A stretch of 64,000 nucleotides of DNA from Parapristionchus giblindavisi (GCA_943737045.1 CALSFV010000064.1:62001-126000); one strand, 5' to 3'; positions 48,188 through 60,738 are shown, numbered from the stretch's first letter. Numbers and translations: made by a program. Notes: generated by a model not told the origin, from the sequence alone.

Positions 48188-48943
48188 AAACATTTTGAAG
48201 ACTATAGCATTAAGGCCAGTCTCGAAGAGATTAGAGGGGGTATCAAAACGGCAACGGAGCAGAACTCGGTTGGGAGTTGGCATAGTTTCCCTAAGTAGCA
48301 TGCCCTATGTATTCCAACTACAGTATTCCAACTTTTGCTACCGTAACCTACCGTAACCCACTACTGTAAATGAAAATGCGGGAAAATGCTGTTTTTCGAG
48401 CGGTAGAGGCACAATAGGCACGATGGGGTGAACCGGCTTCAGTAACACTACCGTAACATGCTTACAGTAACCCAGACTAAAGTATTCGCTGTTGGATATC
48501 GCGAACTGACTTTTTTAATGTTTTTCTTTTAAAAATCTGTTTTTGTTCATTCATGTCGCGGCGATTAATATCTTTTATTATCACTAGTCAAACAATAGAG
48601 ATAAGGCATGCGCTCAACTCTACGTTCCGCACAACACATATTTTTCACACAAACACATACCCCTATCGTGCCTATCGTGCCTCTACCGATCGAAAAACAG
48701 CATTTTCCCGCATTTTCATTTACAGTAGTGGGATACGGTAGGTTACGGTAGCAAAAGTTGGAATACTGTAGCATAGGGCATGCTACTTAGGGAAACTATG
48801 CCAACTCCCAACCGAGTTCTGTTCCGTTGCCGTTTTGATCGTTGCAGTTTTGATTGTTGCAGTTTTGATTGTTGCCGTTCTGATACCCCCTCTAATCTCT
48901 TCGAGACTGGCCTTAATGCTATAGTCTTACAAAATGTTTAAGA
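48188..48943. mobile_element. Fold-back element only in the left palindrome arm
   Basis: Ends AAACATTTTG-AGACTATAGC and their complement, arms about 200-250 bases with GGGAGTTGGCATAGTTTCCC in each. It is absent from the right arm, so it was inserted after the inverted duplication. Confidence 0.7.
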
Positions 48944-50126
48944 GAGACTTTATGGCTCAAGTGACATTCTCTTGGCACTTGGCCAAAAAGTGATAGGAAC
49001 CGATCGGGCCCAAATCGTGCACATATGTAGTATAGAGTGGCATGTGCTCACAGATGGAGTTTGGGACTGTCATGTCTGCTGCTTCGCTAAATAACGTAAG
49101 TTCGATGAAGTGGCATCAAAATTTCAAAGTTTACGGATTCGTTCGATATGTGTATACGACGAAGGGCAATAATAAGCAGGTAAATTCCACCAAGTATCAT
49201 CCAGATCGAAAACCGTGAGACCCAGAAAAATAAGAAAAAATTTTAAAAACACATTTAAAAAAATTGTTTTATTTTTCCTACAGTTGCCTATCGGTGAGGG
49301 TCATTTTTTATTCCTTCAATTTGACCAGTATATATTAGTGTAACTACTGTATGAAAATGAACTAAAACACAATCGTGAAATGTTACCTTATTTCCGAAAA
49401 ACCACGACTAATTCGCCTTTTTATCGCGAACTGACTGAATAAACATATGCCGGTTACGGTTATGCGAATTCGGAAATACAAAATTCACATTTTTTTCGAA
49501 AAAATACTGTCATATTACACCTCATATATTCATACAACAAACAAATGATAAAAGAAAACAACAGTATAATACCGAAAATCGAATGCTAAATAATTGTGAT
49601 TGTTGAATTTTGAATTTCTGCATTTGGATTACGGTAGGGCGCACGATAATTAATTTCAGTTCGCGATAAAAATGCGAATTAGTCGTGGTTTTTCGGAAAT
49701 AAGGTAACATTTCACGATTGTGTTTTAGTTCATTTTCATACAATAGTTACACTAATGAATACTCGTCAAATTGAAGGAATAAAAAATGACCCTCATCGAT
49801 AGGCAATTGTAGGAAAAATAAAACAATTTTTTTAAATGTGTTTTTTTTAAATTTTTTAATATTTTTCTGTGTTTCACGATTTTCGATCGGGACGACACTT
49901 GGTGGAATTTACCTGCTTATTATTGCCCTTCGTCGTATACACATATCGAACGAATCCGTAAACTTTGAAATTTTGATGCCACTTCATCGAACTTACGTTA
50001 TTTAGCGAAGCAGCAGACATGACAGTCCCAAACTCCGTCTGTGAGCACATTCCACCCTATACTACATCTGTGCACGATTTGGGTCCGATCGGTTCCTATC
50101 ACTTTTTGGCCAAGTGCCAAGCCATC

Positions 50127-51100
50127 AGCAAAATATGTTCACTGACAAGGGAAGCACCTCAGTTTACGGAAACAATTCCCAATGCGACCCATATGGATAG
50201 TTAGGTTTGAGGGGGAGACCGCCAAAAGTGGTATCCAAAGTTGCCCATGGGGCCTACCAAATAGGAAATTTTCGACATTTTCGATCGATATTTTACAAAA
50301 ACATGCGCCTTTAAAATGCCATAACTCTGTGGTCAGTGAAGCTGCAGGCTCCAAACTTGGCAGAGATAATATCCCATGAGCCTTAGAAAGTCTGGTCCAG
50401 TATGAGCCTTATAGGTTGAATTTTGAGAAACTTCGAAAATTCACGATTTATGCAAATCATCAAAAAAGGTTAAATGATTCATTGTTTCACTAAAAGAGCA
50501 TCGATTGCTATTCTATTATAGGAATCATCTTCTATCTTCATGATAATTGTCGTGGCAAAGTCTGAGCCTAATCGGACAAATTCTGAGAATTTCGAAAAAT
50601 CCATGATTCTAGTTTCTACCATCTTTCTCCAATTATAACTTTTCTCGAAGAACGCGAAATTTCATGAAACACTAGTAAGCTGTCGTCTGCTATATATAGA
50701 TAGGGGCCACAACGTGGATAACCGATTTTCGCTGAGAAAGTGGAAATTATGTATATTCGATGTGTCATGACCCCAATAAGACGATACTTTTTGCCGTTTG
50801 TCGATATCTTGTCTCTGAGGCGAGATACAGCTCGAAAACCACGCGCGCAACGCACTATTGGTAAGGCAGGAAAAGTGAGATGAGAGAGTGAGGGGGCGGA
50901 GTCTTGTCTGCCTCTCCCTCCCCCCCCTCTCCTCCTTTCTTCGCGGCTTCACCTTTCTCTGTCCAATCTCGGTCGTTTCTTCTGATTCTTTTTATAATTT
51001 GCATTGCTCTATTGAGTGATCATGTGTAATATATTTCTTTTAAAAAAATCGATAATGTGCAATGACAGTAAAAGTCAGTTAAATTGGATCGAAATTAACC
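50127..51100. other. Right-arm segment without a left-arm partner
   Basis: About 1 kb between the two paired blocks of the right arm has no complement in the left arm. No gene or inverted ends could be identified in it. Confidence 0.5.
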
Positions 51101-53144
51101 TGAACAGGTAATGTCTGTAGTGATTTGTTTTGTCTCAGATTCAGACTGAAATGAGAAACGGTTGAATAGAGAAGAATATGAAGAAACAGTAGAAGGGGTA
51201 CGGTATTTGAAGGAACAAAAATTAAAAACAATGTAACTGCTTTATTCTGACTAGCAGTTGGGGAATAAGAAATTTTATGGGAAAAGAGACCATGCAGGCA
51301 GTTATTTTTGCTTTAAATGTATACCAAAAGCAAATTCTGGAACTCTCCAAACTGTGACACGATCTCATAAATCTATAAAGTTCAAAGAATAAAGGTAAGT
51401 GGCGAGTTTAAAATTAGCTTTTGCTATGCCCTTTTAAGGTAGAGTAAGGGATGAAATGGAGTGGAGGATTAAATTTGAGATCTTTGTGAGAGAAAAGAGA
51501 AAAGTGTGAACAAGTCCTTCAAGAAAAAAGGATTTGTTGACAAAGGTCCTCTCATCAAAGAAATAATGTGCAATTTGAAGAGACATCGTTGACAGGAGAA
51601 ATCATCATTAATAAGGAACTCAGACGAGGAAACACTGACCGGAAACGAGGTCTGAATACGCGAAAAGGAGGGTTTATAGGAAATGGGACATTTGCAGAAA
51701 TTCTCTATGAGACCTACACCTCATGCAATCAGAAGACCACTAAGATCAATGAATAATTAAGAGTTCTTGTTAAACTTAATGGATATGTGGGAGTTTTGAG
51801 AATATTTGAAAATGGTAGACAGGTGAAAACACGCGAACATTAACCGATTACTTTTAAATGCTTAAAATGTTTTTTTGGTCTTCACTATTTCGTCGACTTC
51901 TTTAAAGACACGTTGAAGGATTCAAAAAAGCTAGAATTCTGAGCCCCCGAAAGAAACTCTTTTCTCTTTCATTTCATCAGAGAGTATCATTGTTAGTCAT
52001 GACGAAGTCCAACCTAATACAAATAAAAGATGCGAGAAAGCGTAATAATGCGAATTTGCGTCCATGAGAAACATTGGAAGAGTATGAATGAATGAAGAAT
52101 TGAGATGGAAGAGAATAGAATACTGATTCAGGGAATTGGGGAATGTGAAAGAAACTTGGTATACGGTGGTGCGCACTCTCCTTTCCTACAGGCATGCCCC
52201 CGCGTGTCCCTGATGTCCCCTGGGTGATTTCTCTTCAAATAAAATTCTGAAAAATATGTTCGTAGTATCGATTACTTAGTCTATCTGATTTCTGCTAAAC
52301 GCCATGTAAAGAAAAATATTGCTTGACTCTGAATAGTTTTTTAGTAAAATATATCCATAGGGCGATGACGAATTTTTTAATATTTTACATTTTAACTTTT
52401 TTCAATTTGCTGATATTGCATATTCTTTTGCAGAATTTCGATCATGCATGAAGCAAATAAACAGAAACCATGTTTATTATATCAATCAACGGGAAAGATA
52501 GAAAATTTAAAAGAAACAGTATGCAAAATACACCGAGATCCTATAAATTGATTTACCCAAAATATTGTATAGAGTTATCCAATTTTTTTCTTTTTCATGG
52601 CGTTTAGCAGCACTCAGATAGATTAAGTAATTGATACTACGAACATATTTTTCTGAAATTTATTTGTGGATAAATGACACAGGGTACATCAGGGAAGACG
52701 CGGGGAAAATGTGTAGGAAAGGAGTGTGCCCCACGATGGGATTCTAGGGGTGAATTTAAAGTTATTTGTTTCAGCTAAAATTACAAAATTAGAATGACAT
52801 AAACAATGTTACAGAAAACAAAAGTTCACAAGCCAGTCATTCCGAATTTCTAACGATAATTGATTGATAGTGACATTCTATAATTCTAAGATGTTATATG
52901 ATTGAGTCACGCAATACTTGAGATAATGATTTGTAAAAGAATAGTACCAATAGCAAAGAAATCAACAATTAAAACAAGATTTCCTGATGAACGTAGAAAC
53001 GAAAAGAAAAGATGTTTCCAATATTAACACATGATATCATCAACTTTCTCTCATCATTATTGATCGATGAGAATAAATCAAATAAATCAATAAACTGTAA
53101 TGATTACACTCCTGATTCCTTATGAGGCCCTGTGCGTAAGAGAC

Positions 53145-53930
53145 CACAGACCAAAAATTTCGATACCCTCAAAACTCGTATATAGGGGTTATCGACCTCG
53201 CTGATGAAGAGTTGCATAGTCATTTTGGCTCAATTGGTCCCACAACGTCTGGGCACGATTACGGTATATTCACGTTTTCAAGCCTTTCTCGGTCAATGGT
53301 AGACCTAGAGGTATGAAAATTGGGCTCCAGGGACAGAATTCGATGGCGATGATGGCTGTCTACTTCATTAGTTTTGAAAATTTCCCAAAAGGTCGACTAG
53401 TGGAAATTTTGATGGAGACGTTTGCGCCCCAGACGAGTATGACAGTTCGAACCGGCGTGACGAGAGGATCTCAACGATGAATTATGAGCCATTATCTCCG
53501 TTGAGAAAGCTTTCATAGTCTCGTTCTAGTGATCTGCGCCAGCATCAGGAGTTGTTTACGTCTCAATGCCGCGCGCTCCCTCTCCACTCTCTCATTTCCG
53601 CACGCTCTCTCGCCTCTCCCGAGAGTGCGAGATAGCGTGCGTCTGGGGCGCAAACGTCTCCATCAAAATTTCCACTAGTCGACTTTTTGGGAAATTTTCA
53701 AAGCTAATGAAGTAGACAGCCATCATCACCATCGAATTCTGTCCCAGGAGCCCAATTTTCATACCTCTAGCTCTACCATGGACCGAGAACGGCTTGAAAA
53801 CGTGATTATACCGCAATCGCTCCCAGACGTTGCAGGACCACTGGAGCCAAAACGACTATGCACATCTTCTTCAGCGAGGTCAATAACCCCTATACACAAG
53901 TTTTGAGGGTATCGAAATTTTTGGTCTGTG
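53145..53930. mobile_element. Fold-back element only in the right palindrome arm
   Basis: Ends CACAGACCAAAAATTTCGAT / complement, with arms of about 380 bases that pair around a centre near 53540. It splits right-arm sequence whose left-arm counterpart (about 45400) is uninterrupted. Confidence 0.75.
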
Positions 53931-55567
53931 CCAACCCTCCCCCTGATTTGCCCGACTCTTACACAAACGGCATCTTATAAAATTTCTTACTTCCTCTTTA
54001 TTCTACACAAATCTGTCTCATTTTCAATATACATTTCTCTCCGAATTTCATGCCTTGTCAATTTCAGATTTATTATGCCCCTTTTGGCGATTCCCAGAAA
54101 CAAAAAGAAGAGCATACCATTGATTAAATGAACAGACTGCAATAATAATAATAAATATGTATATTTATGCTTTGATCAAAAACTGCACCAATTTGAGGGA
54201 GAAGAGAACATATAATTTGTGTGGTTATGAAGGTGGGATGGGTAATTACAGAAAAAGATTCAAAATTCCAAGACTGCAATAGAGAAAAGAACACGACGAA
54301 TCAATAGCAAAATCTCAATCGATAATCTGATGCAGAGGACGAAGGGGCAAACAGAATCTGGAGTATAATGAAATGAACATAAATTACTGTGCAGTCATGA
54401 CTAGTGAAAGTTTTTTTCCGAACAACTGGAATTCTAACTGGAAACCCGTTGAGAAAAGCTGACTTACGCGCTTTCAGAAAATTCTTAAAGAAAAAAAGAG
54501 ACTTCGCGGTAGCTTTTTTCAATGGATTTCCAGTCAGAACTCCATACAGGTTCGAATAACGTATATCACAAACCCTAACCGCGCGGTAATTTCTGATCAT
54601 TCCCATATGTTAGCAATTTGTCTACCTGGGGGGGGGGGGGGGGTTAAACAACAAAAAGTGGGCGGGGCTTAGTCGATGCAGGATATACACATTACATATA
54701 CATGAGTATGAACAAAGAGGATTCAATCACCGCCAATGAATCGAGGGATCAACTAGGAGATAGATTATAATAGAGGACAGAAGAGATAGAAAGAAGGAAT
54801 GGTGTTATTCAGTGATTGAACGAGTAGAGATTATGGGTAATGAAGAGAGTGGGTAGAGAAGCAGAGAAGAGGCGAGAGAGTGTGCAGAATGAAGAGAGAC
54901 AGAGGACTCGTTAAATACCGGCTATCGTGCAACATTACTACAAATTACACAATATTAATCGATAATCACACATATATTGCAGGAGCAGAGGGGGCGGGAC
55001 CAAACTACGGTACATATATTCATCGTTGATGGTGCACAACACCACCGTCGATCAATATACAATACAAATGTCACACTCAAGATTAGGAAAAGGCAGAAAC
55101 GAGTTGGGGCGGAGCTACAGTATACCTAGTAAGAAGAGCACACACGCACACAATAAGCGAGAGTAAGGCAGATAAAGTGGATAAGACATAGAAAGGCTTA
55201 TCGATACGATAACAATTATCAATAGAATACATTATAATATTACATATATTATATCTAAATAGCACTCGTGAGGGGGCACATACACACATTCCACACATGT
55301 AAATCGTGATGGGCAAATTCAACAGTATTCGTATTATTGATTGATTGATTGATCGATGAGAGTGCAAACTACAAACTACAATTGTATAATAAATGAAGGC
55401 GAGAGAGAGAAAGATTGTAGGATTGATGGCCAAGTGAAAGATGCCAATTACAATATCGCAGCAAGTGAATGAATAGTCAACACAGTGAGAGAGACAAGAA
55501 GCAAGTATATTACTGTAGCTTAGCAAGGGAAAATCAATAGTGGGTGGAGCCTAAAAAGGCTTCACAA

Positions 55568-55864
55568 GTGCTCCGAAGAATCCGTCTCATGCTTTTAAAT
55601 CGATACAACACACACTGCTAGCAAAATTAGTGAAAAAATTAAGACGAAATCGAAGAAAACGAAAATCTCACTTTTGTGACCTTGATAAATTCTAAATAAA
55701 TTTCACCGTAAGGGATCACCCAGGCTAATTTGTTGTGTAAAACACGTGAAAACACTCTCAAAATTATCCCTGAAAATCTGGACTCGATCGGTTGAGTTTG
55801 AAAAAAGTTATGGCGAAAAAACCAAATGTTACATACTTTTGGCAAGTACTGTGCATGGGGGGGG
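55568..55864. other. Short unique stretch between palindrome and next fold-back
   Basis: No exon or repeat recognised. Confidence 0.4.
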
Positions 55865-56452
55865 GGCGCCCGTTTCGGCAACGAGTTATAAATCGGTTGG
55901 GAGATGGTGTATGGAAACAAATGTTGTACCATTGTTATCAGTGTGGGTGTACGGTATTGGGCTACCGTAACCGTCGGGAATCGCGAACTGATTTTTTTCA
56001 TAAGTCGAAGTCGAAAAATTCATGATACTCCTAGACCAAATACTAGTTGCCACAATACCAATAGTGAGACAACTTTTATCTTCCTGGTTACCGTAACCCG
56101 GACTACCGTAATCAAACCGGGATTTGAAGTGCACTTCACCATATTATTGCAGGTTACGGTAGCTAAATACGGTAGTACGGGTTACGGTATCCAGAAAGAT
56201 AAAAGTTGGCTCACTATTGATATAATTGCAACTAGTATTTGATCTCGGGTCATCATGAATTTTTCGACTTTGGCCATTTTCAATCATGAACCCAGGGTCA
56301 TACGTCGACTAAAAAAATCAGTTGCCGATTCCCGACGGCTACGGTAGCACCATACCGTACACCACTACTGATAACAATGGTACAACTTTTGTTTCCATAC
56401 ACCATCTCTCAACCGATTTATAACTCGTTGCCGAAACGGGCGTTGCCGAAAC
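55865..56452. mobile_element. Fold-back element related to the TTAA palindrome
   Basis: GCGCCCGTTTCGGCAACGAG at the left end is complementary to the right end (about 56425-56452, where part of it is doubled). Much of the body matches the centre of the 13998-16205 element: ACCGATTTATA, AATTCATGAT, and the AAAGTTGG...CACTATTGATAT blocks. It ends directly against the first readable GPCR exon. Confidence 0.7.
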
Positions 56453-56997
56453 GGGCGCTCCCCTATATGTACATGTACGCTAATGACGTAAGTGATCTAG
56501 TCTTTGTTCTTACGACTTAAGGATACTTGAGGGCTAAGGACTTGAGTAAAGATTAGGGATAATATTATGATTTTAGATCTACACCAAGTTCAAACCGAAC
56601 GGCGAACCGATTGTGTTCTGCATAGCGAAATGGCCAAGTCCAGTATCGGCAAGAACGTAAGTTATTCAAGTTACTGAAAGTTTTTTGGAAATGACAGGTT
56701 CTGTACAAAAAATGCGCTTACTAGGAAACGACAGAACAATCAACAGACTGTCTGACTATTTATAACAGTTCCTCTTTGTATCTGCTTAAATCTAAGTATT
56801 GTTCAACGCCATTCAAATAACTGATATTTCCCCATATGACTAGCAATAATAGAAATGAGCTGACAATCGGGATCATTGAAACTGAAAAATATTATAAACC
56901 ATTAAAGAAGGGGATCCAGGAGATTTGGGGTGCGCTAGAACGTGGGAGATAGGAGGTGACCTTATGTTCTCTATCAGAATTGAGAGGTTCAGAGAGT

Positions 56998-57068
56998 AGC
57001 GTGTATAGCTAAGTGGTTACATGCCAACGTTTGTAACCGCGCCACGCGGGTTCGAATCCCGTTTGCAG
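56998..57068 (+). tRNA. tRNA-like relic, probably derived from tRNA-Thr(TGT)
   Basis: It has a good A box (TAGCTAAGTGG), a TTTGTAA loop (anticodon TGT) and a perfect B box GGTTCGAATCC with a full T stem GCGGG/CCCGT. The acceptor and anticodon stems do not pair. It is therefore a pseudogene or the head of a SINE rather than a working tRNA. It lies in the GPCR intron beside the LTR element. Confidence 0.45.
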
Positions 57069-57664
57069 TTTTCTATATATTTTCAAAAACTCGCGCCTTT
57101 CCCTGGACATGAGTGAACACTAATCCCGGGTTTACGGTATTCCGGGGCATATAAAATTTTAGAGACAATTGTTTTTGTAATCAGGGAGATGTGATCTATA
57201 GTTCTGCCTGGCCAGTTTAGTCGCGAAAAAACTCGAGGGTCCCCTTCTTTAAAACGCGCTCACACGAAACTCTGTTTTCAGTACAATTTGTTATTATGAA
57301 CCTATTATTATTGTTTTCACGTACATAGTATGAACCCAGTTTTGTTCCACCCAAAATTGCCAAATGTCATTATCCTTTCCGAACTTCAATCTACTTTTTT
57401 CACTCACATGCACTCCTCATATGACGATATTCCTATCAATTTGTTATGCACGAAATTCTATTCTATTCATGTTGTCCAATTCGATCTTGTTATGTAGAAG
57501 AAGAATAGTATATGGGATGAGCAACTTCGATTGGGATTAAAGTTCGAAGAATATGGCAAAACTATTGTGCATGTACTGATTAACCTTCGAGAGAGTCTGC
57601 AAAAGTAGGATATGCCAGAAAAGAAGTTCAACGAACATTTTCATTTGCGCGAAACTTTGTCTTG

Positions 57665-57884
57665 TGTTATATCCGACGTGTGGTGTAGATAAGACGAAGA
57701 CGTAGTAAAGCTACTAGCTTTATTATATAGACGAGATATGAGAGAGGGGACTAGGGAGTGACCACTAGATGGGGTTAGAGAGGAATGGAATGAATGGATT
57801 GACCAGACATTCTTTCTCGTAGACAAAGGATGGAAATATTATGTATATATAATTAGATATGGAAATTAGGGTATATACATAACA
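57665..57884 (-). repeat. 3' LTR
   Basis: 220 bp, identical by eye to the LTR at 60739-60958; preceded (minus strand) by the polypurine tract. Confidence 0.95.
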
Positions 57885-57960
57885 CCTCCCCCTTAAGATG
57901 GAACATCTTACAATACATTGGGGTTACGAGAAAACAATACAAATAAATCAATAGGACCAC

Positions 57961-60183
57961 TTAGTGGTAAGTCTTCTTCGTAGTTGAACGTTGCTGTTGT
58001 TGGGCAGGCATCGTCAGGCGTGCGCTGGATTGTGTTGACGAGCGAGACGATGATACGGTATCTGAACGAGTCATAGATACTGAAGTTGGTGCAGCCACCA
58101 TTGGAACTGTCGTTGCGACATCATCAGTATCATCCCGGATGACCTCATCATCAATCACGTTCTCAGTCACAGAGAATCCTTCCATCATACTCTGCTCAGG
58201 TGTATCCTTACTATAAGAATCATTCGTCCGTAATTGACTCTTATGTACTCTTCCTGTTCGTAGATCACTATTGATCTCGACCATCACTGAACATCTCCTT
58301 CTCAGTACAGTCCCACGTACCCATTCAAACTGAGTAGGACTAGAGTACTTCTTGTAGAACACCTCATCTCCTGTGCAGAGTCTCTTTAATACAACACCAT
58401 TCTTCCGAACGTTGTGTTTAACCATATCCACATCCAGAATATCTCCGATCGATTTAGAATCAACTGCTGTTGCGATCCTCCTTCTACCACGGAAAGCGTC
58501 AGCCGTATTGGCCCTTCTTGGTTTACTACCATTGTAGACAGGCGTCTTTCTCTCCTTCATCCTGAGAGAAGCCTTCTTTGTACATGCTGCTTGACTCTCC
58601 TCTGTAGCCTCGGCCAGCATATTATCAATCATCTTTGTATGATCGACATCATGGGTCATCTTACTCGTGACCTCTGAGACTTCATTAGTCTCCATACATG
58701 GTGCTTGACTCTCCTTCGTAGTCTCAACAGGCATATCATCAACCATCCTTGCATGATCGATATCTTCGGTCATCTTACTCGTGACCGTTAAGACTTCCAT
58801 AGTCTTCATACGTGCTGCTTGACTCTCTTCCGTAGCCTCGGCAAGCACACTATCGACCCTCCTTGCGTGGCTGATCTCATCGCTCATCTTCGTTGTGACC
58901 GTCTTGGCAGCTGTAGGGATCGCAGCATCCCTTACGACGAGTAATTTCAACTTCTTGATGAAATTCATTCCGAGAAGCACGATATTTGATGAAGTAACAT
59001 AGATATCACCTTTCACCTCAATACCTCCATACTTCACTGTAGCTCGGAACATTCCCTTTATATCCAGATTGGAGCTATTAGGACAGACCACCTTGCAGTT
59101 GGCCGCTGAGCAATCGGGCGAACCGATCTGCTTCCACACTTCCTCCGATATGAGGGTGATGTCAGCTCCTGTATCGATTGACATTCTAATCGATTTATCT
59201 TGAAGTCGTACATTGATACTGTAGTAATCCGTGTCAGTCTTGTCGGCACGTATCGATTTGACTTCCTTCCGATCCCTGCTTCGATCTCTACAGACCCTTG
59301 CGATGTGGCCAATCTTTCCACATTTGTTGCATCTAGCATTCTTGAATCTACACCGATTCTCGTCATGATTATATCCACATCGATAACAAGTGAACTCATT
59401 TTCAGTGTTATCATTCCCTTCGTTCTTATGCTCCTTGACGACGTTCACATTTCCGTGCGGTTCTGTAATCGCTCGTGAATCGTTCCTCAGTTGAGTAGAG
59501 CTATTATAAACTTCAATGAGTTTATCCAGAGTGCTATCATCTTTCTGAGCTTCTCTCAGCATCAACATGTGAAGATCACTGTATCGGGACACATCCAGAG
59601 CGTGTAGGAATATCAGACACTTCATCTGTTCCAATGTGATCTCCTTAGGTTGTGCGCTTTGCACCAGTCTATTCACTCTGGCAGCGAGTACTCTTGGATC
59701 GTCGATGCCCTCCTTCGACATTCTGAAGTCCAGCATCCTTCGGCGTTTCTCGAACAGAGAAGTCTGATCACCGAAAAGTGACGTCATCTTCTCGACTACA
59801 TCTGCCAACTTCATCGTACTCCATTTCACGGGAACGATGCTGTCTGAGAAAGTCTTCTCAACAGTTGGATGAACATGACGTAAAAGGAGTCGGACCTTCT
59901 TGACGTCGTCCCATTCCTTCAGATCAATGTCGAAGATATCCTCGTGTCTACTCCACCATAACTCGAATGTGGAGTCTTCCTCAGGGGAATACCGAAACTC
60001 ATGAATCCTCGCTTCTATCGCATCAAGAGAGAATGGTCCATTCGATGAGTTCCCATTGCCACTGCTCATTTTCTCTACTAAATCCTGGAGTAGATTCATC
60101 CTCTCATTCTGTGAAGTAATGAGCTTCGTCAGAGCTTTCACTGTCTCTGACTCATTATCTTGTCTTGTCTCCTTATGTGACAT
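57961..60183 (-). CDS. Gag-protease polyprotein of the LTR element, fused to an integrase C-terminal remnant (740 aa)
   Basis: One uninterrupted frame. Residues 1-250 are a Gag of nematode gypsy type, with a helical capsid-like region containing FELWWSRHEDIF and RRRMLDFRM. About 263-300 are two zinc knuckles: CYRCGYNHDENRC (CX2CX3HX4C) and the canonical CNKCGKIGHIARVC. About 315-415 are an aspartic protease with SIDTGADITLIS and the flap/C-terminal VLLGMNFI. About 425-540 hold three tandem repeats of roughly 38 residues (TSKM...HARxVD...EATEESQAA). About 598-665 match the integrase C-terminal (GPY/F-like) domain: GDEVFYKKY, WVRGTVLRRR, RVHKSQLRTND. The pol core between protease and this domain is missing, but the frame is preserved, so the shortened element still makes a protein. 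Confidence 0.9.
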   Translation of the reverse strand: MSHKETRQDNESETVKALTKLITSQNERMNLLQDLVEKMSSGNGNSSNGPFSLDAIEARIHEFRYSPEEDSTFELWWSRHEDIFDIDLKEWDDVKKVRLLLRHVHPTVEKTFSDSIVPVKWSTMKLADVVEKMTSLFGDQTSLFEKRRRMLDFRMSKEGIDDPRVLAARVNRLVQSAQPKEITLEQMKCLIFLHALDVSRYSDLHMLMLREAQKDDSTLDKLIEVYNSSTQLRNDSRAITEPHGNVNVVKEHKNEGNDNTENEFTCYRCGYNHDENRCRFKNARCNKCGKIGHIARVCRDRSRDRKEVKSIRADKTDTDYYSINVRLQDKSIRMSIDTGADITLISEEVWKQIGSPDCSAANCKVVCPNSSNLDIKGMFRATVKYGGIEVKGDIYVTSSNIVLLGMNFIKKLKLLVVRDAAIPTAAKTVTTKMSDEISHARRVDSVLAEATEESQAARMKTMEVLTVTSKMTEDIDHARMVDDMPVETTKESQAPCMETNEVSEVTSKMTHDVDHTKMIDNMLAEATEESQAACTKKASLRMKERKTPVYNGSKPRRANTADAFRGRRRIATAVDSKSIGDILDVDMVKHNVRKNGVVLKRLCTGDEVFYKKYSSPTQFEWVRGTVLRRRCSVMVEINSDLRTGRVHKSQLRTNDSYSKDTPEQSMMEGFSVTENVIDDEVIRDDTDDVATTVPMVAAPTSVSMTRSDTVSSSRSSTQSSARLTMPAQQQQRSTTKKTYH

Positions 60184-60330
60184 TGTATTGACTTATACAA
60201 TCCAATCACTATCTACACGTATTGATGATGTAATCGCAATTACACTTGTTGACCGCAGTCACCAAATCACAATTTGAACAGAGCCTTCGGCCACACAAGT
60301 GAAAAATTTGCTCGCAAGCAATCACACTAC

Positions 60331-60570
60331 ACACGCTCGCAAGCTGTGTCTGCCGGACAAGTCCGTACTTGAATCGCAACTCAAGTCTGCCGTACAAAGT
60401 ACGTAATACTACACGCTCGCAAGCTGTGTCTGCCGGACAAGTCCGTACTTGAATCGCAACTCAAGTCTGCCGTACAAAGTACGTAATACTACACGCTCGC
60501 AAGCTGTGTCTGCCGGACAAGTCCGTACTTGAATCGCAACTCAAGTCTGCCGTACAAAGTACGTAATATC
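60331..60570. repeat. 80-bp tandem repeat, 3 copies, in the LTR element leader
   Basis: Three nearly identical units start with ACACGCTCGCAAGC at 60331, 60411 and 60491. They contain small inverted words (CGGACAAGTCCG, GTACAAAGTAC). They lie between the primer-binding site and the Gag start. Confidence 0.93.
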
Positions 60571-60738
60571 AATCCAAGAACAAGAACACGCAGTGAAGAC
60601 GTCGCCGTATGTCCCGAACGTGAAGTGAAGACGTCCCAGTATGTCCCGAGCACGAAGCGAAGGCGGCAGATGAGCAGCACGTGAAGTTCGAATCCTTAGC
60701 CAAGAAGTTGTTGGCGTCGGATGGTCCTGGTCGCCAGT

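Larger units (their letters stand above)
43809..55567. repeat. 11.8-kb imperfect palindrome (inverted duplication)
   Basis: The left arm (43809 to about 49440) and right arm (about 49640-55567) are reverse complements over most of their length. Anchors: TTGTGAAGCC at 43809 with its complement ending 55567; 44700-44755 with 54600-54690; 45290-45390 with about 53990-54100; 45800-45990 with about 52620-52800; 46960-47200 with about 51960-52190; 48980-49210 with about 49890-50120. The arms differ by scattered substitutions and by separate insertions, so the duplication is real and not recent. No gene was found in either arm. Confidence 0.88.

Noticed and set aside
55083..55526. 147-residue hydrophobic ORF in the right palindrome arm (counterpart about 43942-44291)
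   Set aside because: In the left arm the same sequence is split into shorter frames, composition is low-complexity, and there is no splice context.
43809..55567. Palindrome as a sequencing-adapter (hairpin) artefact
   Set aside because: Arms differ in many bases and each carries private insertions, which a read-through artefact would not produce.
59058..59414. 118-residue minus ORF overlapping the Gag-protease frame
   Set aside because: Shadow frame of the 740-residue polyprotein; no motif of its own.
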